Assembly (NCBI GenBank): GCA_009699765.1
Contig: WLNN01000042.1
Coordinates: 1-9,755 of the forward strand
Direction of reading: 5' to 3'
DNA: 9,755 nt
Origin: Actinomycetota bacterium
Lineage (GTDB): Bacteria; Actinomycetota; Actinomycetes; Nanopelagicales; Nanopelagicaceae
Position 1 is the first letter of the stretch, and every line of letters begins with the position of its first letter. The translations under genes were made by a program, and so were the position numbers. Below the pieces are notes generated by a model that saw only the letters and a program-made list of their open reading frames with translations, was not told the DNA's origin and searched no databases. This document shows positions 1 through 7,237 of the stretch, piece by piece.

Positions 1-132
1 CTCAATGAAGATGAAGCTATGGCAATGATTGTTCGTGGATTTATCGAACCAATCGCACGCGAACTCCCAATGGAGTACGCGCTAGAACTCAATCGCTTGA
101 TTGAGCTTCAAATGGAAGGAGCTGTTGGCTAG
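1..132 (+). CDS. sufB: SufB, Fe-S cluster assembly scaffold (C-terminal 43 residues only)
   Basis: This is the 3' end of an open frame that enters from the left edge and stops at TAG 130-132. The visible 43 residues include [20 protein letters not shown], followed by an acidic/hydrophobic C-terminal helix. I recognise this as the conserved end of actinobacterial SufB. SufB is the scaffold subunit of the cytosolic SufBC2D complex, on which nascent Fe-S clusters are built. The catalytic body of the protein lies outside the window and cannot be checked. sufD begins at the base after the stop codon. The sufD Shine-Dalgarno (AGGAG, 117-121) lies inside the last sufB codons, so the two genes are almost certainly translationally linked. 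Confidence 0.93.
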   Translation, partial: LNEDEAMAMIVRGFIEPIARELPMEYALELNRLIELQMEGAVG

Positions 133-1224
133 ATGACAACGCTCCAAAGTAATCTCTTAGAAAACCACACCCCGACTGGTCGAGAAGAAGCTTGGCGATT
201 TACACCGCTTAAGCGTCTCGCTGGACTTCACGATGGAAGTGCAAAGCCAGAGGCGAGAGATTCGCTTTCGCTCAATGGTGCTGCAACTCCGGGCGTCACA
301 TTCACGCGAGGTGCTATTACTGCCGTTTCTTCAAGCGAAGATTCAATTGTTAATCGCATTCGTAACTACACCTCAGAAGGTGCAATTCTGACTATCGACA
401 AAGATGTCGTGGTCACGGAACCAATTTTTCTTAACCGTATCTCAGGTGGAATTCAAACGGCTGAACTGTCTCGTGTTCAAATTCGTTTAGGAACACATGC
501 CAAAGCGACCGTAATCCTTGAAAATACAGGCGACTCAGTTCTAGCCGAAGATCTTGAAATCATTCTGTCTCCAGGTTCGGATTTAACATTTATCTCACTT
601 CAAGAGTGGGATTCAAAATCAGTTTATGCGGCAACTCATAATGCAATTATCGATCGCGATGCATCTCTTAAAGCAATACATGTAACCGTAGGCGGAGATG
701 TTGTTCGCCTTCTTCCCAAGGTCGAATTCGTTGGACCTGGTGCATCTGTTGATTTGCAAGGTGTCTATTTTGCAACTGAAGGACAATTCTTTGAACACCG
801 TATGCACGTCGATCACGCAGTCCCAAATGCTAAATCAAATGTAAATTATAAAGGCGCGCTAGCGGGGGATAAGTCACACACTGTCTGGATCGGCGATGTA
901 TACATTCGCGCTGCTGCTGAAGGAACCGATACATACGAACTCAATCGTAATTTGATTCTCACTGACGGAGCGCGTGCAGATTCTGTTCCCAATCTAGAGA
1001 TCGAAACTGGTGAGATTGTTGGTGCCGGACATGCATCTACGACAGGTCGCTTCGATGACGAGCAGCTCTTCTATTTGATGTCTCGAGGAATCCAAGAGTC
1101 GGATGCACGTCGACTTGTTGTTCGAGGGTTCTTCAACGAAGTCATTTCTTTGATTAACAACGAAGTCATCCAAGAACGTCTCATGACACGAATCGATAAC
1201 GAACTCGAGAGGGCTGGAAAGTAA
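133..1224 (+). CDS. sufD: SufD, Fe-S cluster assembly protein
   Basis: A 363-residue protein of normal SufD length that forms a heterodimer with SufB in the SufBC2D scaffold. The N-terminus (about residues 1-90) is the divergent helical part, with GREEAWRFTPLKRL near residues 16-29. The middle is the right-handed beta-helix core. The C-terminal part carries the family hallmarks EHRMHVDHAVPNAKS (221-235), LTDGARADSVPNLEI (276-290) and GAGHASTTGRFDDEQLFYL (297-315). His300 lines up with the conserved SufD histidine (His360 in E. coli) implicated in cluster assembly. The protein has no cysteine, as is usual for SufD, where the cluster thiols come from SufB. The start is ATG directly after the sufB stop, with AGGAG 11 nt upstream. 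The TAA stop shares its last A with the ATG of the next gene. Confidence 0.95.
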   Translation: MTTLQSNLLENHTPTGREEAWRFTPLKRLAGLHDGSAKPEARDSLSLNGAATPGVTFTRGAITAVSSSEDSIVNRIRNYTSEGAILTIDKDVVVTEPIFLNRISGGIQTAELSRVQIRLGTHAKATVILENTGDSVLAEDLEIILSPGSDLTFISLQEWDSKSVYAATHNAIIDRDASLKAIHVTVGGDVVRLLPKVEFVGPGASVDLQGVYFATEGQFFEHRMHVDHAVPNAKSNVNYKGALAGDKSHTVWIGDVYIRAAAEGTDTYELNRNLILTDGARADSVPNLEIETGEIVGAGHASTTGRFDDEQLFYLMSRGIQESDARRLVVRGFFNEVISLINNEVIQERLMTRIDNELERAGK

Positions 1225-1520
1225 TGTCTGATCTCTCATTCTCAACTCTCCTGCCTGGAAAGCCAGTACGCATCGAAAAAGATGGCGAGGCGATTTGTGT
1301 CGCTCGCATCGGAGATGAAGTCTTTGCAATAGACGATACATGTTCTCACTCAGATGCATCTCTCGCAGAGGGTGACATCACAGATTTTAAGATCGAATGC
1401 TGGCTTCACGGCGCGGAATTCGATCTTCGCACAGGTGAGGCGCTAACACCTCCCGCAGTAATGCCAGTCAAGAAATATTCAGTACGCGTTGACGGAGACT
1501 CCGTCACGATAGAGAAGTAA
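1224..1520 (+). CDS. Rieske-type [2Fe-2S] ferredoxin of the SUF operon
   Basis: A 98-residue soluble protein consisting of a single Rieske domain, similar to the small ferredoxins of dioxygenase systems and NirD. The two-Cys/two-His cluster ligands are visible as C40-S-H42 and C59-W-L-H62, that is CxH-x16-CxxH. No transmembrane segment or signal peptide is seen, so it should be cytosolic. It sits between sufD and sufC with one-base overlaps on both sides (shared A at 1224 and at 1520), so it is an integral member of the SUF operon. A Rieske gene at this position recurs in actinobacterial SUF operons. Its job is not established to my knowledge. It may donate electrons for cluster assembly, be a client, or store a cluster. 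Family assignment is firm; role is inference. Confidence 0.92.
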   Translation: MSDLSFSTLLPGKPVRIEKDGEAICVARIGDEVFAIDDTCSHSDASLAEGDITDFKIECWLHGAEFDLRTGEALTPPAVMPVKKYSVRVDGDSVTIEK

Positions 1521-1521
1521 T

Positions 1522-1525
1522 GGAG
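1522..1525 (+). promoter_or_regulatory. Shine-Dalgarno that fixes the sufC start
   Basis: GGAG lies 6 nt upstream of the ATG at 1532. The alternative ATG at 1520, overlapping the Rieske stop codon, has no comparable ribosome-binding sequence and would make this GGAG coding. The N-terminus from 1532 (MSTLEIRGLKV) matches the usual SufC start, so 1532 is preferred. Confidence 0.7.
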
Positions 1526-1531
1526 TCCGCA

Positions 1532-2284
1532 ATGAGCACTTTAGAAATTCGTGGCTTGAAAGTAACCGTAGATACCGAGCAAGGCGTCAAGGAAATTCTT
1601 AAGGGTGTAGATCTGACAATTAAGTCAGGCGAGACTCACGCAATCATGGGACCTAACGGTTCTGGTAAATCTACACTCGCATACTCAATCGCTGGACATC
1701 CAAAATACACAATTACCGGCGGAACAGTCACTCTTGATGGCGTTGATGTTCTTGAGATGACAGTTGATGAGCGCGCGAAGGCGGGACTCTTCCTTGCAAT
1801 GCAATATCCAGTTGAAGTTCCAGGAGTGTCAGTTTCAAACTTCTTGCGAACTGCAGCGACTGCGTTGCGTGGTGAAGCTCCAAAACTTCGCGAATGGGTT
1901 GGTGAAGTAAAGAGCGCCATGGAAGGCCTCAAGATGGATCCATCTTTTGCGCAGCGCAATGTTAATGAAGGATTTTCAGGCGGCGAGAAGAAGCGTCATG
2001 AAATCATGCAACTTGAACTCTTACGTCCAAAGTTTGCAATTCTTGATGAAACCGACTCGGGCCTCGACGTTGATGCGCTTCGCGTAGTTTCAGAAGGAGT
2101 TGTAAGAGCTAAAGAAGCGAACAACCTCGGCGTACTTCTCATTACTCACTACACACGAATCCTTCGCTACATTCAGCCAGACTTCGTTCACGTCTTTGCA
2201 GCCGGCAAAGTTGTAGAACAGGGCGGACCGGAACTCGCCGAGAAACTTGAAGCTAATGGTTATGCGGAGTACGTAAGCGCATAA
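1532..2284 (+). CDS. sufC: SufC, ATPase of the SUF Fe-S assembly complex
   Basis: A 250-residue cytosolic ABC-type ATPase that drives conformational change in SufB/SufD rather than transport. Visible motifs are Walker A GPNGSGKS (residues 40-47), signature FSGGEKKRHE (148-157), Walker B with the SufC-specific ILDETDSGLD (170-179) and the switch histidine in LLITHYTRI (202-210, His206). The ETDSGLD and ITHYTRIL variants separate SufC from ordinary ABC transporter ATPases. Length is typical of the family. An in-frame ATG four codons upstream (1520) would overlap the Rieske stop, but the GGAG spacing favours 1532. sufS follows 2 nt after the stop. Confidence 0.96.
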   Translation: MSTLEIRGLKVTVDTEQGVKEILKGVDLTIKSGETHAIMGPNGSGKSTLAYSIAGHPKYTITGGTVTLDGVDVLEMTVDERAKAGLFLAMQYPVEVPGVSVSNFLRTAATALRGEAPKLREWVGEVKSAMEGLKMDPSFAQRNVNEGFSGGEKKRHEIMQLELLRPKFAILDETDSGLDVDALRVVSEGVVRAKEANNLGVLLITHYTRILRYIQPDFVHVFAAGKVVEQGGPELAEKLEANGYAEYVSA

Positions 2285-2286
2285 CA

Positions 2287-3531
2287 ATGTCATTTGACCC
2301 GCTAGTAATTCGCAGAGATTTTCCGATATTTAGTCGGACGATTCGCGATGGAAAACGCCTTGTCTACCTTGATTCAGGTGCAACAAGTCAGAAACCACAG
2401 CAGGTCATTGATGCGGAAGTTGATTTCTATCGGCTTCATAATGCTGCGGTACATAGAGGTGCTCATCAACTAGCTGAGGAAGCTACTGATATTTATGAAG
2501 GCGCGCGAGATATTGTTGCCGAATTTATAGGTGCCGATAGAGATGAAGTCGTATTTACCAAAAGTGCAACGGAATCTCTCAACCTCATCGCCTATGCGAT
2601 GGGCAATGCTCCACTAGGCAATAGATTCCACCTTTCTCCAGGAGATGGAATTGTTGTCACGGAGATGGAGCATCACGCAAACCTTATTCCATGGCAGCAA
2701 CTTGCAGCACGGACAGGTGCGGCGCTCTCTTGGTTTGAAGTAAATCAAGATGGTCGTCTTGATCTTTCCAATATTGAATCGATAATCACCGAAAATACTA
2801 AGGTCGTCTCACTAACTCACCAATCAAATGTGCTTGGAACTATTAATCCGCTTAAAGAAATCATCAATCGAGCCCACCAAGTTGGCGCGGTAGTAATTCT
2901 TGACGCATGCCAATCTGTTCCACATATGAAGATAGACGTTAAGGAACTCGATATAGATTTCCTAGTTTTTTCTGGCCATAAAGCAGTTGGGCCAACTGGA
3001 ATAGGCGTCTTTTGGGGTAGAGCTGAACTGCTAGAAGCATTGCCACCATTTCTTACCGGTGGATCGATGATTGAGAATGTAACGATGACCGGTGCAACTT
3101 GGGCGCCTGCGCCACGAAAATTTGAGGCCGGTGTCCCAAATATGGCACAAGCCGCTGGCCTGGCTGCAGCAATTCATTATTTGCAAGAGATCGGCATGGA
3201 TTCAATCCATGCTCACGAGTTAAAACTAACTCAGTACTTACTTGATAAGTTTGCAGATTTGGCACCTTTGAAAATTGTTGGACCGAAGACAATTGAAGCA
3301 CGAGGTGGATCTATCTCATTCACCTTTGGCGATATTCACCCGCACGATTTAGGTCAGTTCCTGGATAGTCAAGGTATTGCTGTTCGTACCGGGCATCACT
3401 GCGCTTGGCCACTCAATCGAAAAATGGGAGTACCAGCCACGACACGTGCATCTCTTTATCTTTACAACACTATCGAGGATTGCGATGCCTTGGTTGCAGG
3501 AATTCTCGACGCAAAGAAATACTTTGGCTGA
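2287..3531 (+). CDS. sufS: SufS, PLP-dependent cysteine desulfurase (type II)
   Basis: A 414-residue aminotransferase class-V enzyme that takes sulfur from L-cysteine, forming an enzyme persulfide and alanine. Key sites visible are MEHHAN (127-132, the PLP-stacking histidine region), DACQS (206-210, PLP-contacting Asp206 and Gln209), SGHKAVGPTG (229-238, Schiff-base Lys232) and RTGHHCAWPL (367-376, persulfide Cys372). The short active-site loop around Cys372, followed by RASLYLYNT (388-395 region), is the SufS/CsdA type rather than IscS. The ATG lies 2 nt after the sufC stop and has no good Shine-Dalgarno (nearest GGAG is about 17 nt away), so translation probably depends on coupling to sufC. 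The TGA stop overlaps the ATG of sufU by one base. Its likely sulfur acceptor is the SufU encoded next. Confidence 0.96.
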   Translation: MSFDPLVIRRDFPIFSRTIRDGKRLVYLDSGATSQKPQQVIDAEVDFYRLHNAAVHRGAHQLAEEATDIYEGARDIVAEFIGADRDEVVFTKSATESLNLIAYAMGNAPLGNRFHLSPGDGIVVTEMEHHANLIPWQQLAARTGAALSWFEVNQDGRLDLSNIESIITENTKVVSLTHQSNVLGTINPLKEIINRAHQVGAVVILDACQSVPHMKIDVKELDIDFLVFSGHKAVGPTGIGVFWGRAELLEALPPFLTGGSMIENVTMTGATWAPAPRKFEAGVPNMAQAAGLAAAIHYLQEIGMDSIHAHELKLTQYLLDKFADLAPLKIVGPKTIEARGGSISFTFGDIHPHDLGQFLDSQGIAVRTGHHCAWPLNRKMGVPATTRASLYLYNTIEDCDALVAGILDAKKYFG

Positions 3532-3980
3532 TGATGCAGCTAGATAATCTCTATCAAGAAGTGATTTTAGATCACTATAAGAATCCTCAAAATAAGAAAC
3601 TCGAATCTGATAATGATGCACAGGTTCATCACATCAACCCAAGTTGTGGTGATGAGGTGACACTCGGCGTAAAACTCGAAGGCGAGAAAATTCTCTCAGT
3701 CAATTGGGATGGCGTAGGTTGTTCTATTTCGCAATCAAGTACATCGATCATGAGCGACCTCCTAATAGGAAAATCACTCGAAGAGGCGGCAGTAATATCT
3801 GAGAGCTTCCTTCAACTGATGCAGAGCAAGGGCTCTCAAGATGGTGATGAAACGGTGCTTGAAGATGCAGTCGCTCTCGCCGGTGTCTCCAAATATCCCG
3901 CACGAATTAAATGCGCTTTACTCGGCTGGATGGCATTTAAGGATGCGTCCGTACAAGCGCTTAGCAAGAAAACAAACTAG
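3531..3980 (+). CDS. sufU: SufU, zinc-dependent sulfurtransferase partner of SufS
   Basis: A 149-residue IscU-fold protein. The metal/sulfur ligands are visible as C39 and D41 in NPSCGDEV, C64 in GVGCSISQSS and C128 in RIKCALLGWM. About 20 extra residues (roughly 100-120, including GSQDGDETVL) precede the last cysteine. This insertion, and a lysine rather than histidine beside C128, separate SufU from IscU. Known SufU proteins bind zinc and accept sulfur from SufS instead of acting as the scaffold, which fits the presence of SufBCD here. The chosen start is the ATG overlapping the sufS stop (shared A at 3531). The frame stays open upstream to 3405, but that part lies inside sufS and encodes nothing like SufU. 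A second ATG follows immediately at 3534. No strong Shine-Dalgarno is seen, so coupling to sufS is likely. Confidence 0.94.
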   Translation: MMQLDNLYQEVILDHYKNPQNKKLESDNDAQVHHINPSCGDEVTLGVKLEGEKILSVNWDGVGCSISQSSTSIMSDLLIGKSLEEAAVISESFLQLMQSKGSQDGDETVLEDAVALAGVSKYPARIKCALLGWMAFKDASVQALSKKTN

Positions 3981-3989
3981 GATACGAAT

Positions 3990-4301
3990 ATGACCGCAAA
4001 TGTAGATGATGTAACTGAGGCGATGAAGGATGTTGTTGATCCCGAGCTTGGAATTAATGTTGTTGATCTTGGTTTGATTTACGATGCGATGGTCGACGAA
4101 AATAATATTGCCGTGCTTAACATGACTCTCACATCGGCAGCGTGCCCGCTACAAGATGTGATTGAGGATCAGACGCGCGCCGCTTTAGCTCCTCTAGTCG
4201 ACGATGTCAGAATCAATTGGGTCTGGATGCCACCATGGGGGCCAGATAAGATTTCTGATGATGGGCGGGAGCAGTTACGCGCTCTAGGTTTTACAGTCTA
4301 A
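3990..4301 (+). CDS. sufT: SufT-like DUF59/MIP18-family Fe-S maturation protein
   Basis: A 103-residue single-domain DUF59 protein. Hallmarks are the N-terminal helix with VTEAMKDVVDPELGINVVDLGLIY (around residues 8-31, conserved DPELGxNVVDLGL), the conserved cysteine C52 in TSAACPLQD, and the C-terminal W-x-PPWGPDKIS block (78-89). Family members act in Fe-S protein maturation or cluster carriage, and the stand-alone form at the end of SUF operons is called SufT. The start ATG has a well-placed AGGA (3979-3982) with a 7-nt spacer, and the gap to sufU is 9 nt. The biochemical mechanism of SufT is not settled. Here the operon position supports a role in cluster delivery. Confidence 0.92.
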   Translation: MTANVDDVTEAMKDVVDPELGINVVDLGLIYDAMVDENNIAVLNMTLTSAACPLQDVIEDQTRAALAPLVDDVRINWVWMPPWGPDKISDDGREQLRALGFTV

Positions 4302-4308
4302 GGTTTTC

Positions 4309-6174
4309 ATGAGCCAATACGCAGTTTGGATGGCGATGCGGTCAATGACCGCCGACCCATCAGTTAAAGATCAAAAACTAAAACCAGGCACGCTCAGTCG
4401 TATCTTTACCTACGCTAAGCCATACACCAGTCATATCATCTTCTTTCTTGTCACTGTTGTCATTGATGCAATTTTGATAGTCAGTACGCCACTTCTGCTC
4501 AGAAAATTAATCGATGATGGAGTCATCCCCAAAAATGGTGCATTAATAACTGAGCTTGCAATCTTGGTGGGTGCCCTCGCAATTGCTGATGCGGTATTTA
4601 ACATTGCAGGAAGATGGTTCTCGGTTCGAGTCGGTGAAGGACTTATCTTTGACCTTCGCAGCCAGGTCTTTGCTCACGTACAGAGGCAATCAGTGGCGTT
4701 TTTTACCCGTACTCAAACTGGAGCGTTAATTTCTCGCCTAAACTCAGATGTAATGGGAGCCCAACAAGCATTTACTTCTACGCTCTCAGGTGTTGTTAGC
4801 AATGTAATTAGCCTGATTCTAGTTGTTGGAACAATGCTCTTCCTTTCATGGCAAATCACTCTAATCTCACTTGTCTTGCTACCGCTATTTATCTATCCAA
4901 CAAAGTGGGTGGGAAGAAAGATCCAGTCCCTCACGCGTGAGTCCTTTGATCTCAATGCAAAAATGTCTAGCACCATGAACGAGCGTTTCAATGTTTCAGG
5001 TGCGATGCTGGTATCGCTATACGGAAAGCCAGAAGTCGAGTCAAAGACTTTTTCTACAAGAGCCCGTAAAGTCGCTGATATCGGCATCCAAATGGCGATG
5101 TTAAATAGGCTTTTCTTTATCTCCCTCACCAGTGTTGCAGCGGTTGCTACCGCTTTTGCATATGGATTTGGTGGTCATCTAGCACTTAATGGATCAATAT
5201 CAGTTGGAACGTTGCTCGCTATCACTGCACTCCTGGCCCGCCTCTATGGACCATTAACCGGACTCTCAAATGTTCGCGTCGACATTATGACTTCACTTGT
5301 TTCATTCGAACGAATTTTTGAAGTTCTTGACTTGGCACCCATGGTGCAAGAACGCAGCAACGCGATCACCTTAAAGTCTGGATCGGCTGAGATTGAAGTT
5401 CGTGATGTCCGCTTTGCCTATCCAAAAGCGAATGAAATTTCCTTGGCATCACTTGAGTCTGTGGCGAAGCCTGAACTCGTACAAAGTGGCGAAATTCTTA
5501 AAGGAATCTCATTTACTGCAAAGGCGGGAACTCTTACAGCTGTAGTTGGTCCTTCTGGTGCCGGAAAGACAACCCTCTCGGCGCTCCTACCGCGACTCTA
5601 TGACGTAACCGGTGGAGAGATTTTAATCAATGGGAGAGATATTCGAGATTTCACCTTGCAATCATTACGTGATCAAATTGGTGTCGTTGCCCAAGACCCA
5701 CACCTTTTCCATGAATCTATTGCCGAAAATCTTCGCTATGCAAAATCTGATGCAACCGATGAAGAGCTGATTGAAGCTTGTAAAGCTGCGCAGATCTGGA
5801 ACTTGATCAATTCTTTACCTAACGGATTAGACACGATGGTAGGGGAGCGTGGTCACAGACTTTCAGGTGGCGAGAAGCAACGCCTTGCCATTGCGCGCAT
5901 GTTATTGAAAGCACCTGCGATTGTAATTCTTGACGAAGCTACCGCTCACTTGGATTCTGAAAACGAAGAGTTAGTACAAGAGGCGCTCAAAATTGCACTT
6001 GTGGGACGTACTTCATTAGTGATTGCCCATCGACTTAGTACTGTCATGGATGCAGATCAAATTTTGGTGATGGTTGAAGGCGAAATTGTGGAACGAGGAA
6101 AGCACCAAGAGCTCATGAGTAATTCCGGTTTGTATTCAGAACTCTTCTCGCGTCAAGACCTCACGGCGAATTAA
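4309..6174 (+). CDS. ABC exporter, fused transmembrane and ATPase domains (half-transporter)
   Basis: A 621-residue type-IV-fold ABC exporter half-transporter that should dimerise in the cytoplasmic membrane. The membrane domain (about residues 40-330) has six hydrophobic segments near 43-60, 83-103, 158-178, 182-198, 266-288 and 297-312. The ATPase domain has Walker A GPSGAGKTT (414-422), Q-loop Gln462, signature LSGGEKQR (518-525), Walker B VILDEATAHLD (539-549) and switch His574. All catalytic residues are present. Between the A-loop Tyr371 and Walker A there is an extra stretch (about 374-393), of a kind I recall from actinobacterial homologues. The start ATG has AAGG 5 nt upstream and lies 7 nt after sufT, so it is probably read from the SUF transcript. 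The substrate is not identifiable. The last 39 bp overlap the convergent SURF1 gene. Confidence 0.9.
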   Translation: MSQYAVWMAMRSMTADPSVKDQKLKPGTLSRIFTYAKPYTSHIIFFLVTVVIDAILIVSTPLLLRKLIDDGVIPKNGALITELAILVGALAIADAVFNIAGRWFSVRVGEGLIFDLRSQVFAHVQRQSVAFFTRTQTGALISRLNSDVMGAQQAFTSTLSGVVSNVISLILVVGTMLFLSWQITLISLVLLPLFIYPTKWVGRKIQSLTRESFDLNAKMSSTMNERFNVSGAMLVSLYGKPEVESKTFSTRARKVADIGIQMAMLNRLFFISLTSVAAVATAFAYGFGGHLALNGSISVGTLLAITALLARLYGPLTGLSNVRVDIMTSLVSFERIFEVLDLAPMVQERSNAITLKSGSAEIEVRDVRFAYPKANEISLASLESVAKPELVQSGEILKGISFTAKAGTLTAVVGPSGAGKTTLSALLPRLYDVTGGEILINGRDIRDFTLQSLRDQIGVVAQDPHLFHESIAENLRYAKSDATDEELIEACKAAQIWNLINSLPNGLDTMVGERGHRLSGGEKQRLAIARMLLKAPAIVILDEATAHLDSENEELVQEALKIALVGRTSLVIAHRLSTVMDADQILVMVEGEIVERGKHQELMSNSGLYSELFSRQDLTAN

Positions 6175-6858
6175 GAATCTTCCATAAACAATTAATCCAG
6201 CGAAGATCAGCCACTGAAGCGCATATGCAAAGTGAGGTCCATCAGTTAGTTCCGGGACTTGAGCTTGAACATCAGGTATTAGTTCTGGGCGATTGCCCTT
6301 CAGCAGATCCAAGTAGAAACGTGAATCAATTCCACTCGCTTGGTTGGATGATTGCGCATTTGCCTCAGATATAAGTCCGCCTTTATGCCCGGACGGTATA
6401 GCAAAGAAATTTCCTTGTGGTAGGGATGTATCGAGTCTGAGACGTCCAACAATTGTGACCGTTCCGACCGGAGTTGGGGGAAGTTTTGGTTGCTCAGTAG
6501 CTGTTGCACCAGCTTGCACCCATCCGCGATCAACCCAAAACTCAAGTTGCGACTTACTCTTGAACGCAGTCAGTACTTCAAATCCGTACTTGCCTTCTGA
6601 GTATCTATTGCGAAGAAGTATTTGTCGTTGCTCATCAAATTCTCCGGTGACGCTGACCCGCTGCCACTCGTGAATTTCGGGGTTTAAAACCTCTACCAAT
6701 GGAAGAACCGGAAGATCCATATGAGAAATGATTTGTGCATTCCTATCATGGCGAGCCGTTCCGCGATGAAATTGCCATTGGCAGGCCCAGAGACAACCTG
6801 CGATTAGCAGAAGTGCGATGAGACTTTTGAGAACGGCAAAGTCTTCTTTCCTATTCAA
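6136..6858 (-). CDS. SURF1-family cytochrome c oxidase assembly protein
   Basis: A 240-residue membrane protein with the two-helix SURF1 layout. An N-terminal helix (about 10-26, ending in WACQWQFHR, the usual WQ..R site) is followed by an extracytoplasmic domain with RNRYSEGKYGFEVLTAF (83-99) and FWVDRGWVQAG (107-117). A C-terminal helix follows (about 212-230), preceded by GPHFAYALQW (207-216). SURF1 proteins help insert haem a into subunit I of aa3-type oxidase, so an aerobic respiratory chain is implied. The best start is TTG at 6858, because an in-frame stop lies four codons upstream and no ATG or GTG is nearby. It starts 5 nt after the DUF3099 stop and lacks a clear Shine-Dalgarno, suggesting coupling. 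The 3' end runs 39 bp into the oppositely oriented ABC exporter gene. Confidence 0.88.
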   Translation of the reverse strand: MNRKEDFAVLKSLIALLLIAGCLWACQWQFHRGTARHDRNAQIISHMDLPVLPLVEVLNPEIHEWQRVSVTGEFDEQRQILLRNRYSEGKYGFEVLTAFKSKSQLEFWVDRGWVQAGATATEQPKLPPTPVGTVTIVGRLRLDTSLPQGNFFAIPSGHKGGLISEANAQSSNQASGIDSRFYLDLLKGNRPELIPDVQAQVPELTDGPHFAYALQWLIFAGLIVYGRFLIRREVLTREEF

Positions 6859-6863
6859 TTTTC

Positions 6864-7157
6864 TTATTCAATTCCTCGAGGCCTCTTACTTAAGATGTTA
6901 GTTCCAGGTAATACGGTTTCGCGCCCAGCATTGGCAATTACAACTGCAATATATGGAAGAAACATCGCACCAGCGAGTGCAAACCAGCGATAAGGACTTG
7001 GCAACGCAACAGTGAGCAAGAAGCAGACCGTTCTGATGATCATTGATATTAAATATCGTCTCTGTCGGCTTGCGAGATCGTTCTTTAAACTCTTGGGAGC
7101 CGAGGTGATATCGAAACTCTCATTACCGCCATTTTCTGCTTTTTTAGAGGGTCTCAT
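6864..7157 (-). CDS. DUF3099 family small membrane protein
   Basis: A 97-residue protein recognised as DUF3099, a family found in Actinobacteria. The N-terminal cytoplasmic part has FDITSAPKSLKNDLASRQRR (15-34). A first membrane helix (about 36-51, containing MIIRTVCFLL) and a second (about 57-76, ending in the conserved LPYIAVVIANAGRE) follow. The function is unknown. It is the first gene of a two-gene unit with SURF1, 5 nt apart, so a link to respiratory complex assembly is possible but unproven. The ATG at 7157 has no Shine-Dalgarno. A TACTCT -10-like box ends 6 nt before it, suggesting a leaderless transcript. Confidence 0.85.
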   Translation of the reverse strand: MRPSKKAENGGNESFDITSAPKSLKNDLASRQRRYLISMIIRTVCFLLTVALPSPYRWFALAGAMFLPYIAVVIANAGRETVLPGTNILSKRPRGIE

Positions 7158-7163
7158 GGGTAA

Positions 7164-7169
7164 AGAGTA
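7164..7169 (-). promoter_or_regulatory. Candidate -10 element, leaderless promoter for the DUF3099-SURF1 unit
   Basis: Read on the minus strand this is TACTCT (TANNNT class), with 6 nt between it and the DUF3099 ATG. Transcription would therefore start at or next to the ATG. The absence of any Shine-Dalgarno before that ATG fits leaderless initiation, which is frequent in Actinobacteria. No convincing -35 element is seen at 16-18 nt spacing, so this rests on the -10 box and distance alone. Confidence 0.45.
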
Positions 7170-7204
7170 GGAGGCACAAGCGCTAAAGGCACCTTCAAAA
7201 TCGT

Positions 7205-7232
7205 ACTTACGCAGAAGTAACGAGTAAGTTAC
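7205..7232. repeat. Cluster of TTAC/GTAA inverted repeats, possible operator
   Basis: Three overlapping dyads lie just upstream of fabG: ACTTAC (7205-7210) with GTAAGT (7224-7229), TTAC (7207-7210) with GTAA (7217-7220), and GTAAC (7217-7221) with GTTAC (7228-7232). They cover the predicted -10 box of fabG and lie in the 80-bp divergent region, where a bound protein could affect both directions. The arms are short and A/T-rich, so some of this may be chance. No known regulator motif is recognised. Confidence 0.4.
7225..7230 (+). promoter_or_regulatory. Candidate -10 element, leaderless promoter for fabG
   Basis: TAAGTT (TANNNT class) ends 7 nt before the fabG ATG at 7238, placing the expected transcription start at the ATG. 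The bases between (acctctc) contain no Shine-Dalgarno, consistent with a leaderless mRNA. The -35 region at 7201-7207 is not consensus-like. Confidence 0.45.
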
Positions 7233-7237
7233 CTCTC

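Noticed and set aside
619..1359. Antisense open frames opposite sufD and the Rieske gene
   Set aside because: They run opposite strongly conserved coding sequence, have no recognisable domains and no promoter or ribosome-binding context. They are shadows of the real genes.
3405..3530. Open frame extending SufU 42 codons upstream into sufS
   Set aside because: It lies wholly within the conserved end of sufS (including the region of persulfide Cys372) and encodes nothing SufU-like. The ATG at 3531 gives the normal SufU length and the usual stop/start overlap.
6787..6804. Lipobox-like IAGC in the SURF1 N-terminal helix, suggesting a lipoprotein
   Set aside because: SURF1 proteins keep the first helix as a membrane anchor, and the conserved WQ..R site follows directly. 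The match is likely chance in a hydrophobic helix.
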